Positions 12,001 through 22,800 of a stretch of 64,000 nt of DNA are shown here, in pieces. Position 1 is the first letter of the stretch. Each line of letters starts with the position of its first letter. The DNA lies in NCBI GenBank assembly GCA_911728455.2, contig OU452229.1, positions 9,587,642-9,651,641 of the forward strand, written 5' to 3'. This DNA comes from Marthasterias glacialis (lineage: Eukaryota; Echinodermata; Asteroidea; Forcipulatida; Asteriidae). A program made the position numbers and the translations under genes. A model generated the notes under the pieces. The model saw only the letters and a list, made by a program, of their open reading frames with translations. It ran no database searches and had not been told where the DNA came from.

Positions 12001-13057
12001 CTAACTGGTCTATATTTAAGGTTTCCTTCAGTTTTATTTACCCTTGGTTGGAGGAAGGATCACTCAATAATACTACACTAGCTAATTGAGAAGCATGTAG
12101 CCAGCCAGAGCAGTTGAATATTAACAAAAAGGTAACCTTTATTAGCTAGCCAGCAGCCAAATGTATACTTTGGTAAAATAAGTAAGAATATTCATTATTA
12201 ATTTACAGTAAACACAGTACAGTTATTGCAATGATCATAACCCTCCTTAATTCCCTAATACTATAATAGTTAGTAATACTATTACTAATAAATACCCACA
12301 TCACAGCTAATCAAACTACACTACACGAGGCCATGCATGACTGTCATGTGGTATGCCTACTCCCACTTCTAATCTACATACTACACTAACCCCACCACTA
12401 GCGTGTAGTACAGTAGCAGACCCAGTAACTGGGGCGCTGTACTCTTTTGGAATTTTGACACTATCCGTTATCGGCCGTACTAGCTAGTATGACCGATAAT
12501 GTAAAAATCTCAAAAAAGGAGTACAGCGCCCAAGTTTACGACCGATGTCAAAACCTCAAAAAAGGAGTACAGCACCCCAGTTACTGGGTCTACAGTCAGT
12601 ACACGTACCGTACTGGCTACTCTACTACTTTACTAGACCATAATGCCAAAATCTCAAAAAAGGAGTACAGCACCCCAGTTACAAAGTACTGGGTTAAACT
12701 GGGTCTAGTTAGTAGTAGTAGTACCGAACATATGTGGATAATCATGACATAGTACTCGTAGTCGTAAGAGATGCTGCACAACACAATCAACCCATACAGA
12801 CATGTGACATGGAGGTAAACAATTGATATAAATTAAAATAACGATGGCTTTTTGGCTTTAGCAATAGCAGTAACAACATTGAACCATGTCCATGGTTTGG
12901 CATTAAACCATGGTTTCCTTCCTCCTAACAAGGTAGGCGTACCTACCTTATCCTACCTATCAATGCTATCGTTTCCAGACGCCGACCGATGTAATACAAA
13001 TTCTTACAATACAAGCATTTCTCGGTTATACTCACGCTTGATGACATGTGTAAACAT
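3069..13057 (-). CDS. cep70: CEP70-like centrosomal protein, short form (10 coding exons, 335 aa)
   Basis: CEP70 family proteins bind gamma-tubulin and help microtubule organisation at the centrosome and cilium base. Exons in transcript order: 13036-13057, 11105-11145, 10465-10559, 8110-8193, 7776-7890, 6544-6759, 5747-5924, 4530-4644, 3894-3973, 3069-3130. All junctions are GT-AG with matching phases and sum to 1008 nt. The diagnostic part is exon 7, HFQRLFDVPTEGGVYTRMNE, followed by a leucine-rich helix and FFPVFDDMVKELMDIL, as at the C-terminus of vertebrate CEP70. The protein ends IIPAVRALKLLIP. Human CEP70 is about 600 residues, so the long N-terminal coiled coil is missing or lies in exons I did not detect. 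The start at 13055-13057 is the first ATG after an in-frame stop, but an ATG in exon 2 (GAGATGG context) is an alternative. Exon 6 has a His-rich insert. The last seven exons are secure; the first three are inferred from splice phase. Confidence 0.82.
5228..5463 (+). repeat. minisatellite with 24-bp subunits and 72-bp higher-order period
   Basis: The segment CCTACAGAACACTGGTGCC recurs at 5262, 5334 and 5406, an exact 72-bp period. Each 72-bp unit is three diverged 24-bp subunits (ACAGAACACTGGTGCCTAGG, then TATAAAACAGTAATATCTTG, then TGATGTAACAATGGTGCCTA). Because 24 is a multiple of 3 it stays open in one frame, but it lies inside a CEP70-like intron (between exons 7 and 8) and there is no sign it is translated. 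Confidence 0.85.
7058..7233. repeat. MITE-like element with imperfect inverted ends
   Basis: Starts AATAGACCTTTTGCACATGA and ends GACGTCATTACATAAGGTCT plus ATT; the ends are about 25-bp imperfect inverted repeats. The inner TTCCATTGTTTCATCATCAA and TACCTCTAAGAT recur near 17515-17575, so the family is dispersed. It lies in intron 5 of the CEP70-like gene. Confidence 0.55.
8333..8562. repeat. MITE-like element, about 230 bp, long imperfect inverted arms
   Basis: The left arm has GTCATGATCATAGCAGGTCC and GAACTCTCACCCAGTTACTG; the right arm is its reverse complement (CAGTGACTGAGTGAGAGTTC, CATAGGCCTGCTATGATCAT). Arms extend over about 90 bp. A second copy is at 13888-14094. Confidence 0.65.
8575..8905 (+). 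repeat. dispersed repeat of about 330 bp (second copy at 56725-57060)
   Basis: Shared blocks in the same order at both sites include AATTGTTAAAGACTAGTATC, GTGAAAATTTCAGCTGAATC, a CGCAAGATCAAAATTAATTG block, CACCAGGACCATCTTTTTAC and GGTTGTACACACCCTTTT. It is non-coding, with no visible terminal repeats. Confidence 0.6.
10221..10397. repeat. MITE-like element of the 'CAATTTCATAAAGCTGCTTA' family
   Basis: The left end GGGTCCAATTTCATAGAGCT and right end AGCTTTATGAAGTTGGGCCC are inverted copies. Related elements with the same ends are at 16386, 22445 and 40658, with fragments near 20150, 31922-32263 and 45940-46285. This is the most frequent small repeat in the window. Confidence 0.65.
11420..11650 (-). 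mobile_element. tRNA-derived SINE, family A copy
   Basis: Read on the minus strand it has the B box GGGTTCGAATCCCGG, then GTGTCCTTGAGAGAGACAAG and GTACCTGCGAGGGTAGATAT, matching the copy at 58062. The tRNA-like head (upper end) is degenerate. It lies in an intergenic/intronic stretch upstream of CEP70-like exon 2. Confidence 0.65.
11740..11880 (-). mobile_element. tRNA-derived SINE, family A, partial degenerate copy
   Basis: Repeats the AGTGTCTCGCTCAAGGAAAC and ACAACCGGTACTCAAACC portion of the neighbouring SINE in the same orientation, 100 bp away. It probably arose by nested insertion or partial duplication. The B box is decayed. Confidence 0.5.
12421..12712. repeat. inverted copy plus three direct copies of a 40-bp motif
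   Basis: AAAAAAGGAGTACAGC followed by GCCC or ACCCCAGTTAC occurs at about 12514, 12558 and 12657, and its reverse complement GTAACTGGGGCGCTGTACTC begins at 12425. CGTACTAGCTAGTATG forms the hinge between the inverted and first direct copy. It lies in CEP70-like intron 1. Confidence 0.6.
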
Positions 13058-13140
13058 AAAGTTCTGACGTTCAAATTTGCGCCACCACACGTTCCTGTTT
13101 GTTCCCGCAACTTGATCCCCGCGCAAACCAATCAATCAAT
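13033..13140 (-). promoter_or_regulatory. first exon and promoter-proximal region of the CEP70-like gene
   Basis: A locally GC-richer stretch in otherwise AT-rich DNA, ending in a strong donor (AAGC|GTGAGT, minus strand). A CCAAT-type motif (ATTGG on the minus strand) lies near 13124. The reading frame is open back to a TGA near 13130. It reads as the first exon because the phase joins exactly to the exon at 11105-11145. The transcription start is not determined. Confidence 0.45.
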
Positions 13141-13165
13141 CACACACACACACACACACACACAG
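13132..13165 (+). repeat. ATCA and CA microsatellite
   Basis: AATCAATCAATCA runs into about 11 CA units. It lies immediately upstream of the CEP70-like first exon. Confidence 0.9.
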
Positions 13166-15303
13166 ACAATCAAAACATCATAAGTGCACGTTGACTGTTA
13201 CGAGACAGGAGAGCAACAGAGGGTAGTCAGTAACCCATGCCATGTTATCGTTGAATGAGGCGCTGGAAAGATGGTAACCATACCTTAATGACAAGCGGGC
13301 GGCAAAAACCGCACTTTGAAATAGTTGTAATAAGTCGACTTATTTTGAAACTTCGATAAACTGGAAATTGTTGTACAAGTATTAATTTATCAATGAATGG
13401 TGAGGTTATTAAATTCCTCCGGAGGAAGAAATGAAGTTTTGTTAGGATTTTTTCCTTCAAAGTTTGGGAAAACATCATTTAAATAACAAAGTTGGCATAT
13501 TATTTGTAATGAAAAGTTTTATGAAAAACTCGTCTCAGAGACCGTTCGTTTGTTTACAAACATTGACCATCATTTTGTATGGAAGACCTTGTCTTGTCTT
13601 GTCTTGTATAAACTGGCTTGGTACAAAATTTCCATTTTTAGTTTAAAAAAAACTTAAACTTTTGTACGAAGAATAACTTTACTTTTCGTGTTGGAGAGTA
13701 AATTCTATGTATCATTAATATGCTACTAATTTGGTAGTATTATTCGTCAATTAATAAGCTGTTGTACTTTTTGCAGTGAAGGCCGCCCGTACTTTTGCCA
13801 ACCATGGTTGGCAAAACTGGCGGCCGTGACGTTTCAAAAGACAGGTCTCAATGTTAATAAGCAAAACGGATCAGCCTTTCACAAGTTAAAGGGGCTGTGT
13901 CGTCATGATTATAGCAGTGAATGGAATAACCAGTTACTAGGAGCTCGTGTGCGCCGGCAGTCACTTCGGTTTGACAAAGACGGCACTCTTTGTGATTTGA
14001 CCGCAACCATGCCCGTGTGCAGTATCTGGGTGAGAGTTCATCTCTCCATACACGGCAGCCACATGCCTGCTATAATCAGGACATGTCACCCTTTAATTAT
14101 GTAAACCCATATTTTTCTAGTCATCACTGCAACCTAAGCACAGGGGTCACAGGCTTACATATTTTTTTAAAATTTATATCTCGGCTTCTTTGGGGCTGAG
14201 TGTAGATGACCGGCCAAGTACACAAAACTCTGTACAGTGTTCTTCTGTATTCTATAGATTTTTGTTTACTTCAGCAGAGGAAATCAGCGGTCCCACCCAG
14301 CACTTCTTTTTGATGCTTAAGACATGTACAGTGACAACTTTAAATCAAGGAGTGTGAAATGAGTGAGGAAGGTCTTTTCAAAGGGCTGGGGAAGCCACAC
14401 TAATTATTCACAACATTATGTACATACACACAATTACAATGTAAGGTTTTGTTGAATTCATTTTATTTAATATTCAACTGTAACTTAAATAATATCATTG
14501 CCATCAAAATGACAAACCACAGGATCTTTGTACACATTATACATGTAAACCAAGTAAATACAATTTATTACACAAACTTTACTCTGCAGAAACCTATCAA
14601 TGACAATTCTGAAATTCAACCATTCATTTTATAATTGGGGACAGGGATTTGTTCATTCTAAAAGTTCATTCAATCATCTTGGTATACCTTATTTTTCAGG
14701 GAGTTTATCTATCGTCTCAAAACCAGTGGAAGATATTGAAAGTTCAGACAGAAGGAGGGTTTATTGTGTTTTTGGAAACTTTGCCCTACGAAAGAGACGC
14801 AAGGCCAAGAAATAAAACACCAAGAAATTTCTGAGGAATTTTAAGCCACCGCCACCCCAGGTTCGTTTCACTATGGAGAATAATTGACACTTGGTATGCT
14901 CAACCCTGGCCATTTCCAGGTAGTTTGCCAGAGTTAGCGATTCAAGTGTAAAAAGATTAACCAAAATTTTCCCCAGAAAAATTAGCACTCAGTACGGTAA
15001 CCCCGGGGTCATGTATCACTTAACCCTTCTCTCAGGCAGGGGTAGCTATTTCCAAGAAAATGGCCTATTTTCAGGAATTTGCTAACTGCAACAGGGATGG
15101 ACAGTTAGTTGCATACGTTAATTGCGTGTAACGGGATCCTACAGTTTGAAATAAAAAATGTACCGTCAGTGGTAGCAGTTTGTTTACCTGTCCATCAACA
15201 ATGTCTACCAAAAGTTTTATTGAATAAACTTTCAAGAAAAGAGCAACAATCAGTCATTTGGGGACGGAGCTGACACAAGTCAAATTTGAATACTAAGATG
15301 CAA
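13166..15303. other. intergenic region between TOPBP1 3' end and CEP70-like 5' end
   Basis: About 2.1 kb of AT-rich sequence. Apart from the MITE-like copy at 13888-14094 I see no gene. CTTGTCTTGTCTTGT near 13592 is a short simple repeat. The small ORFs at 14449-14834 carry no recognisable domain. Confidence 0.6.
13888..14094. repeat. MITE-like element, second copy of the 8333-8562 family
   Basis: AAAGGGGCTGTGTCGTCATG at the left end and GCCTGCTATAATCAGGACAT near the right end mirror each other, with GTGAGAGTTCATCTCTCCAT inside. It is the same family as 8333-8562, with a diverged centre. It lies in the intergenic region between TOPBP1 and the CEP70-like gene. Confidence 0.6.
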
Positions 15304-15309
15304 TTTATT
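15304..15309 (-). terminator. candidate poly(A) signal of TOPBP1 (AATAAA)
   Basis: A canonical AATAAA on the minus strand lies 50 nt past the TOPBP1 stop codon at 15359, which would give a very short 3' UTR. No transcript evidence is available. Confidence 0.5.
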
Positions 15310-15358
15310 ATAACCTCTTCCGGCTAAAAATTGTTCAAAACGTTGACGAGACTGTTTA

Positions 15359-18300
15359 TCATCGCATGCGACTCTTTTTGCTCCTAGGTGTTGGGACAGA
15401 GTCACGTTGTTTCCTCTTGGACGGAGTGCGACTGCTGCGGGAATGATGGTTCTCATAAAGCCTGTAGAAAGTAGGGATTAGAAAGAAAAGAAACCTCATC
15501 AGGCTGTGTCCAATGTTTTCAGTTTGAGAATGCAGGTTTGCACCTACTTGTACGACATCCATGATGGAGCAATATTAAACTTGGTGGAGGGGTGGGGGTA
15601 GAATGTACTGACTTTATTATACAAAGTTTGACGTCAATAATGGGGCAATATTAAGCTAGGTGTGGAGGGGGGGGGGGGGTAGGGGTAAGAATGTAGTGAA
15701 CTTTCCATACATGGTTTGACATCAATGATGGGGCAATGAGAACAGACATAATGATTAATGGGTTGGGTGGTGTAGAATCGGGGGGGGGGGGGGGGGAGAA
15801 GAGGGCGAAAGAACCAACTTTTCAACATGGAGGGGCAGGATAGTAAAATTTGTAGCGAGGGCGGGGGGAACAGTACTGAGCATTCTCTGTGAATGATTAG
15901 GAGATGGGTGGAAACACCTGGGCTCTGCATAAATGGTTTGACCTTTACACTGATGTGGCAATACGAACGGTAAAATTGAAAGGGGTGAAAGGGAGTAAGA
16001 AATGATGTTTCTTTGATTAGTTTGACCTCACTGAAAAAAAAAGCAAAAAGAATGACCTAAAAAAGGGGCATACAAAGATTTGACCTGATACTGACTAAGC
16101 TATACGAATGACTCAGGGCTGCATAATTTGCAGAGGGGTAGAAATGACTGACCTTTCCATAATTGGTTTGACCTCACTGATGAAGTAGTTGGAATGTTGT
16201 GGTGCAGAATCTTGCATTAGGTAGTCAGCTATGAACTCCGGTTTCAGACAGAGAATACCTGCAGAGGCCATAGCTTCGAGATCGATCTGCCAAACAAACC
16301 ACAAAATAACACATGGATGTGATCATACGGAAAAGAAAACTTCAGAAAATTGGTGGCCTTCTCAACTTGGTCAACATGGTCACCTGGGGCCAATTTTATA
16401 GCGCTGCTTAACGGTCAGCACATTTCTGTGCTTACTATAGCAGAAATATTTGCTTAAGCATTAAGCGTATTTCACAGGTAAGTAAGAAAGTTAGGCGGCC
16501 AGCTTGCGCGTTCGCCATGGATTTGCATTGTTATGTCATTCATTTGCTCAGTTAGCTGTAAGGTTATGGGCTATGAAATGGGAATCACACAGTAAGCACA
16601 AAATCAGCCGTTAAGGGGCTCTATAAAATTGGGCCCAAGATTCCCAGGGTCTAAGCCTTAACAAGAATTTCCAGTCTGTATAGATTACCACAAATAAGAA
16701 AAAACTAGTGGTTTGGACAGGAGAGGGCAATGTCTTTACTTCCCTTGATGTCCATTTGTCAGGGATGCGTTTGCACAAAATGAGAAATTAGGAAAAATTA
16801 ACAAACTGTATCCTCTTGGGTCTGGAGATGAATTCTCCACGAAAATACAGGACATTACTTTCTAGAGGTTTACATACAGACTCTAAATCACCTCAAATCT
16901 AGAGGTTCTGTCATTCCAAGGGATATGCTATCTTCTCTCTGATTTGCAATCCTGTCTCTTTCAAGAAAGTCTTAAAAGTCAAGGGAGATCGAGGAAAAAT
17001 CAGAAATCAGGAAAAATTCCTGACAAAACACAGGCCACATTTGTTTCACATCTTTTCAGAAAGATTTATTGGAACATCCAGATATCCGATAAGCGATATT
17101 TTCACTTAAAGATCATCAATGGGAAAACGACATCAAGGTCAAATTAAGGGCATCAGTGAAATCCAAGACTTTGTGTTGTTGTTCTTGTAACCCTTAATGT
17201 TTTGTTTGTTTGTGGCCATCCGTTGCTATAACTCACCGCCCCTTCTGGCGTCTTTGTCTTCTGGAGATCCATAAAGGCATAGGTGACCTGGTCCAGGTTC
17301 CCGAACGGGGGTCGCATGCTTGTGATCTTAGCCCCTCCCGCCTGGAGTATCCTCTTGAAGCCTGCCTCCTTCTGCCGATCGATGAACAGTATGACACACC
17401 ATCCGCTGAAAGCACCATGGAGCTCAGGGTCTTCCCCGGCATTCTGTGTAGTAGAGAGAGAATATTCATAGATAACAATGTCTAGTCTGGAACAGGCCCA
17501 AAATGTTGGTTTTCCATTGTTTAATCATCTGCTTACCTCTTAAGATGGCAGCTTGATGACATCAATGATAATGAGCATACTAATTTTAGAGACCAGTCTT
17601 TATAAAAAAAAAATGATAAATGAAAAATAGTATTCTTAATTACTAACTACATGCTCTGCTCTTACATTCTTCATGTTTTGTACTTACAAAATCAACATTT
17701 TAAAAGATAAACAAATCCCTCCCCCAACATTTTGCTGTAAATGTTGAAGAAAATTTTAAAATTCACATCACTTAGAGAGATGCTTCGGAAAAAAATAAAT
17801 AAAAATCCCTCCCTTTTCAAGAAATAAAAATAGCATTTTATTTCGCATATTTCTCTTGCATGAACACATCCAAGTACCTATGCCCACAACTAAGTATTTG
17901 GATGAGCCAAACCAAGAACTCCTTTACCTCAGGTTCTCCTTGCAATTGCTGGCGCCACCTGCAAGCAGCGAGAGCCAGCTTGGCCGTCTGTTCATTCAGG
18001 GTGCTGAGATCTGTTGCACTACCCCACTCATGCAACTCCTCCTACAAGCATTCAATATCAATCAACACCAAATTGCTTAACAAATGTATCTGGTAAGCCA
18101 ACAAAATAAGGAAGCCAGCTAACGAGGAATGTACATTTACAGGGTATTTCGACCGATAACCTTTTAATGCTAAACAAGACTTTTCTGTGCAAAAAATACA
18201 ACAATAAAATAAATCTGCGTTAAACAGTTTTATAAAATTGGACCACATAAGAGTAAAAGTAAAAGAGTGTTTAGTTGATACTGGACAGGTTTCTCTAGCC

Positions 18301-19873
18301 AAGTCACAATCACTTTTACAGCTAAGCAACATCTCAATTACACTGCAGTAAGACCAAGCAAGGTCCATGCCAAAGTTCAATTTCTGAGACACGCTTAGAA
18401 AACCTGCACTTAGCAAAATAAGTTGTCAGCCCTTGCCATGTTTTAATTTTTAATGAGTAGTTTGGGATTAGTTCCCTGCTTGCCAAGTAAATCTGTCAAG
18501 GCCCAATTCTCTACAAAGCAGATGAAGTCAAACCCTAGACACGAAAGGGGGTAATCATGTTTTTTCAGCATCTGCAACCATGGCAAAAGGCCAATTCCAA
18601 GACATAAAAGTGCAGGTTAAAATCTCAAAAACTGTTATCTAGTTTAGTTAACATGCCACTGAAACCTTACGATTGGAAGTGGTGGGAGAGGTGTGGGGGT
18701 TAGGGTAACAACTTTACCTCAACAAACGCTCCAGCTTTACGAGATGCTTCCAGGTAGGATTTATGCAGCACCCATTTCCCTGATGCCAGGCATGCTAAAT
18801 ACTTCTCATTGCGGGTGGGATTGCCTGTGAAAAAAACACACAAATCAAGACATTATTGGGAGGTTACGTTTGCTGAACATCTTGCAGCTCAAACCACAGG
18901 CTTGTCCTTGTTATCATTCTTACATGCTGAATTGAGAAAGACGTGGCTATGTATTTGCACCACAGGCATGCAAGGGATCCTTTGGCAGCCAGCCACATCG
19001 ACCCATATAATGACCAGAGAGCACGGCCAGAGATCGAAAATGTTTGATTTTTCCAAAGGGAGGAAAACCCTAGTGGCACAGGAGAGAACCAATGCACAAC
19101 TCTTCTCCTATATGGCCCTAGTCAGGAATCAAACCAGGGCCACAGTGGTGAGAGGCAACCACTTTACGCACTAGCCAACCAAAATCTCCATCCGCGATAG
19201 TAAAGTCTGGCTCATTTCGAATAATAGGTCAAAAGTTTAATATTAATCTACCTTTATTTTGACGTGTGCCCGTTAAAAGGAAGTAACTAAAAATGTATTT
19301 CAAAATCGTGTTTCAAGAAAAGTGAGCAAGAAATTTTTTTCTGCCATATATAAGCCATTGCAGGATTGAAAAAAAACACGACTTGGGATTAATTCAAGCA
19401 ATATATATATATATACAACAGTTATGCCATACTCTAAAAAACAAATTTAATCATATTTGGGTCCTTTTGAAAGAGCCATTTTATTGCTTGAGACCCTCTG
19501 TTGAGGCTGAAAGATGTACTTTTATGCCCAACAAAAAGGTCATACAGCCTTCCAACGTCCTTCCAGGCACACAACGATATATAAATCCGTAGCAAAATAA
19601 ACAAATCCACACTGGTAAAGATTACACGATTTCTTGTGCCCCCCCCCCCTTTAACACTTAACATTTTCTAACTAGAAATTAAAAATCACTTTCATGCTAA
19701 GAGTTCAGAGGGCAAGGTTAACACTTACCAACCACTATGTGGGTACAGCTTGGATCGAAGTACATTCCGTCTTTAACCACAGCACCAAGCTGCTCAATGA
19801 GGGCGCTGTAGTCAATCTTCTCCTCTTGGCTCATGCCAGATAAGAGAAACGTAGACTGCGGCCTGGGGGGTAC
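15359..19873 (-). CDS. topbp1: TOPBP1 coding exons 27-32: BRCT7, BRCT8 and C-terminal NLS
   Basis: Exons: 19729-19873, 18718-18824, 17928-18041, 17237-17443, 16153-16286, 15359-15461. Exon 27 opens BRCT7 and ends CTHIVVG. Exon 28 has [20 protein letters not shown], close to identity with vertebrates, and exon 29 [16 protein letters not shown]. Exon 30 starts BRCT8 with [20 protein letters not shown]. Exon 31 has [24 protein letters not shown]7-8 binds phosphorylated BACH1/FANCJ and the ATR autophosphorylation site in vertebrates. Exon 32 encodes a basic tail and ends CGATGA. Exon 31 closes at ATGGAAAG|GTCAGT, and the intron beyond it is a repeat array related to this exon end. Confidence 0.95.
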
Positions 19874-22800
19874 CTGGAGTTATCCATACAAACAAACAAA
19901 TAAAAATAGGAAGTGTCAACATTTGACAAATGGGATGGCTTCATGATTAATAAGTGATTTGATCTCCAAAATATTCACAGGGTATGCATCGGCAACTGAC
20001 AGCAAGTACCTCATGCAAAATTCTTTACAGTATTTCCTATGGCACTGAAAAGTGAGTGAGAGGAAAAAACTACGAAGGAAAAATCAACTGGTCAGCAGAG
20101 TAGTTTCACGACTGCCATATCTTTGAAACACATTTTGCAACTTTACCCAATTTCATGAACTCCTTAGCACACAATTTCTGTTGGCAGAAACAGGCCACCT
20201 GTTTGGCATACTGTTCAAGATGGCTTGTATTGAATCTTTTGCTTAGAGATTAAAACCTGTCAAGCAGGATTCCCTGATTAGAAACACATAGTGGCCACCT
20301 ACCTCTAAATCCGAGGCAGTGGTTTCCTGTTTGCGAGGCTGAGGGGCCACAGGTGGGTTGGCTACAGGCAGGCGGATGGAGGGACCCTGTGGGGTAGGAG
20401 TAGTTTCAGCTGCATCTCTGGAGTCCTCTTTGTAGGGCGTCTGTGCCATAGTGCTCTCTCGGAGGATCCCTCTTGGGGACACCTGAATGAGGCAAAGGTA
20501 AAACAATAACTTCTAGAGTGCTGACTCTAATAATAGATTCACCACCCAGCATCTCCAAAAGTCTCCCATTGCCTCTGTCTATTAAGGAAGCATCTCAATA
20601 AACGAGCACATTCTAGGTGCAAAACAACAATCCAGTGGACCCCTGGAACATTCTGCTGGTGAATACGGGCAATAGCATTTTGAATGTTCCAATGGAACGT
20701 TTCGGCGGTCAAGAATACTTAACCAATCCAGTTAGAACGTTCCTACTGTTTAGACTTCTAAGCACACTTCAAAGAGGGAACAGAGGCAGCCTCTGTGTCC
20801 TACAAATGCATCCATAGAAATATGAACTGTCCCTTGATGCCCCCTGCTAATAACGAAGTGTATCAGGCCAATGCTAGTAAGCACAAATATTTGCTTACCA
20901 CAGAAAAACCTTGCTAAGTTTACACAGATAACCAGCCAGAATGCCATATAATTTATGTTGATGTTACCAGTTCCCTGCTGAATTTTTTCTCAGCAATAAA
21001 CTTGCTTAGCAATTTTCTGCAAAATGTATAGGCATTACTTTTGTTGATTGACCACAGATATAGAACTTTGAGAATGCTGTATGAGCAGTTACATGTGCAA
21101 ATCTGCTTTTCAGGCATTTTATGCGTGCTGCTATCTTAGCCGTGTGGCATTTTTCAGCTTTCCCATTGGCCATTTTGGTTATTTTGCCATAGGAACGCAG
21201 GCACTAGTGATCACAGCTGACATAGAGAGTGCGCACAAGCAGACACAGACGACAACTGAGCTCAGCGATATCTGTATTTGATTTCTTAATTGACGAACCT
21301 CTCCTTCCATCTCCATATTGTCGTTGTCTTTGGTGTGATTCTGAGAGGGGCTGCAGGACCGCTTGAGATGAGCCATGATCTTCTCCCTCTCCTTGCGTCC
21401 CGATGGGTCATCCCAGGTTATCTGTACGTTCTGAGAGGCTTCGTGGTGAAGCTCCGGAGGACGTACTAAAAACAAGAGCAGGGATGCACTTTTAGGTCTG
21501 CTCAAGCGCCTCGTCAACAATGGCAACATTCAAATAAGGTCTGTTCAGTATTTGTCAAGAGACAAATCATTGTCAGGGGCAAAAAAGTTGTATCTCGATT
21601 TTGAAGTGGGGTTGATTTTTGTAGTGATTTTGAACAAGTGTCCATCCAAAAATATTGTATCTTTGTATCTTTGAGCCATTTGGTTTCTGCAGGCCTGATT
21701 TTTAGCCCTTGGGAAAAAGTAAAAGAATGTTATTAAATACAAGAGCTGACCTACATGTACACAAGATATAGGCTTTTTTTGTTTGAACTTTTCAGGCTAT
21801 TCAATAACAATTTGGCGCTTCATGTCAAAGTGATGCAACCTTTTCACACTCACACATAAAAATACTGACCGTGCTTAATTGTTGACAAGTATTAGATGTC
21901 AGTTATTCCTCTAAGAGATTGAAAACCCTTTTTAAAAATTGTTCTCCAGTATATAATCTTGAGAATAAGAACACTAACATCGTCCGTCTCAATTGCAACA
22001 GGACTCTTACTTATATCTGGATAACTTTCAGAACTTTATGCCTGCCCCTTTTTCCTAGGACCAGGCAGGGAGGCAACTTTGGAGGGTTTTTAATGCAGCT
22101 CTGGGGGGTACTGACAAGTCTTGTGTACACATACCTGTTAGTGCCCGGCTGGTTCCCACAGCTTGCCCGCCATCTACACTGTGTACCATGGCCCTGCTTG
22201 ACCTTGTGCGTCTACCACTCTCCTGATGGCCTGATCTATCTCTCGATGTCGAGGTGCTGCCGGTTGAAGTGTCTATCCCTGAGGTGCTGCCCTTGTGCAT
22301 TCGACTACGTCTCCGTCCACCTTTGACGTTCCTGTCAAAAAGTTCCAGACAATGTAAAAAATGAGGAAACTGCCTAGCAAAATGTGTAGAGTTTTCTTTG
22401 GCACTAAAAAAGTTGAGGAAATAGGTTGGAAGTTGACACCTGCTGGGTTCAATTTCATAAAGCAGTTAAGTAGAACCACTCCCTCAACAAAACAATTTGC
22501 TTATCAAAAGTAAGCCGGGTACCAGTCACAGGTAATGAATACTATATGATGACATTTTAGCTTGAGCCTGTTTTTTGCTTAAACAGGTTTTTTTTCAGCT
22601 AAGCTAATTTGTGTACTTAACAACTTGATGAAATTGGTCCCCTGTTTAGAAGGTGACTTCTTACACTTTATCTTCACTGCTGGTATTGAACAGCTTCATG
22701 AAATCAGGCCTAAGTGTGACAGGGGAGGGATGGGGGATGTAAGAGAGGGTTTTCACTTACATTGTTGAAGACATGATGCCCTCAAGTTGTTTCTGAAGGT

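Noticed and set aside
15634..15961. Proline-rich minus-strand ORFs ([13 protein letters not shown])
   Set aside because: They are translations of the G-runs in TOPBP1 intron 31.
18042..18416. Minus-strand ORF of 124 codons
   Set aside because: It is intron sequence reading up to the acceptor of TOPBP1 exon 29; no similarity and no splice partner.
21919..22326. Plus-strand ORF of 135 codons
   Set aside because: It is antisense to TOPBP1 exon 24, whose minus-strand reading has correct phases and conserved neighbours.
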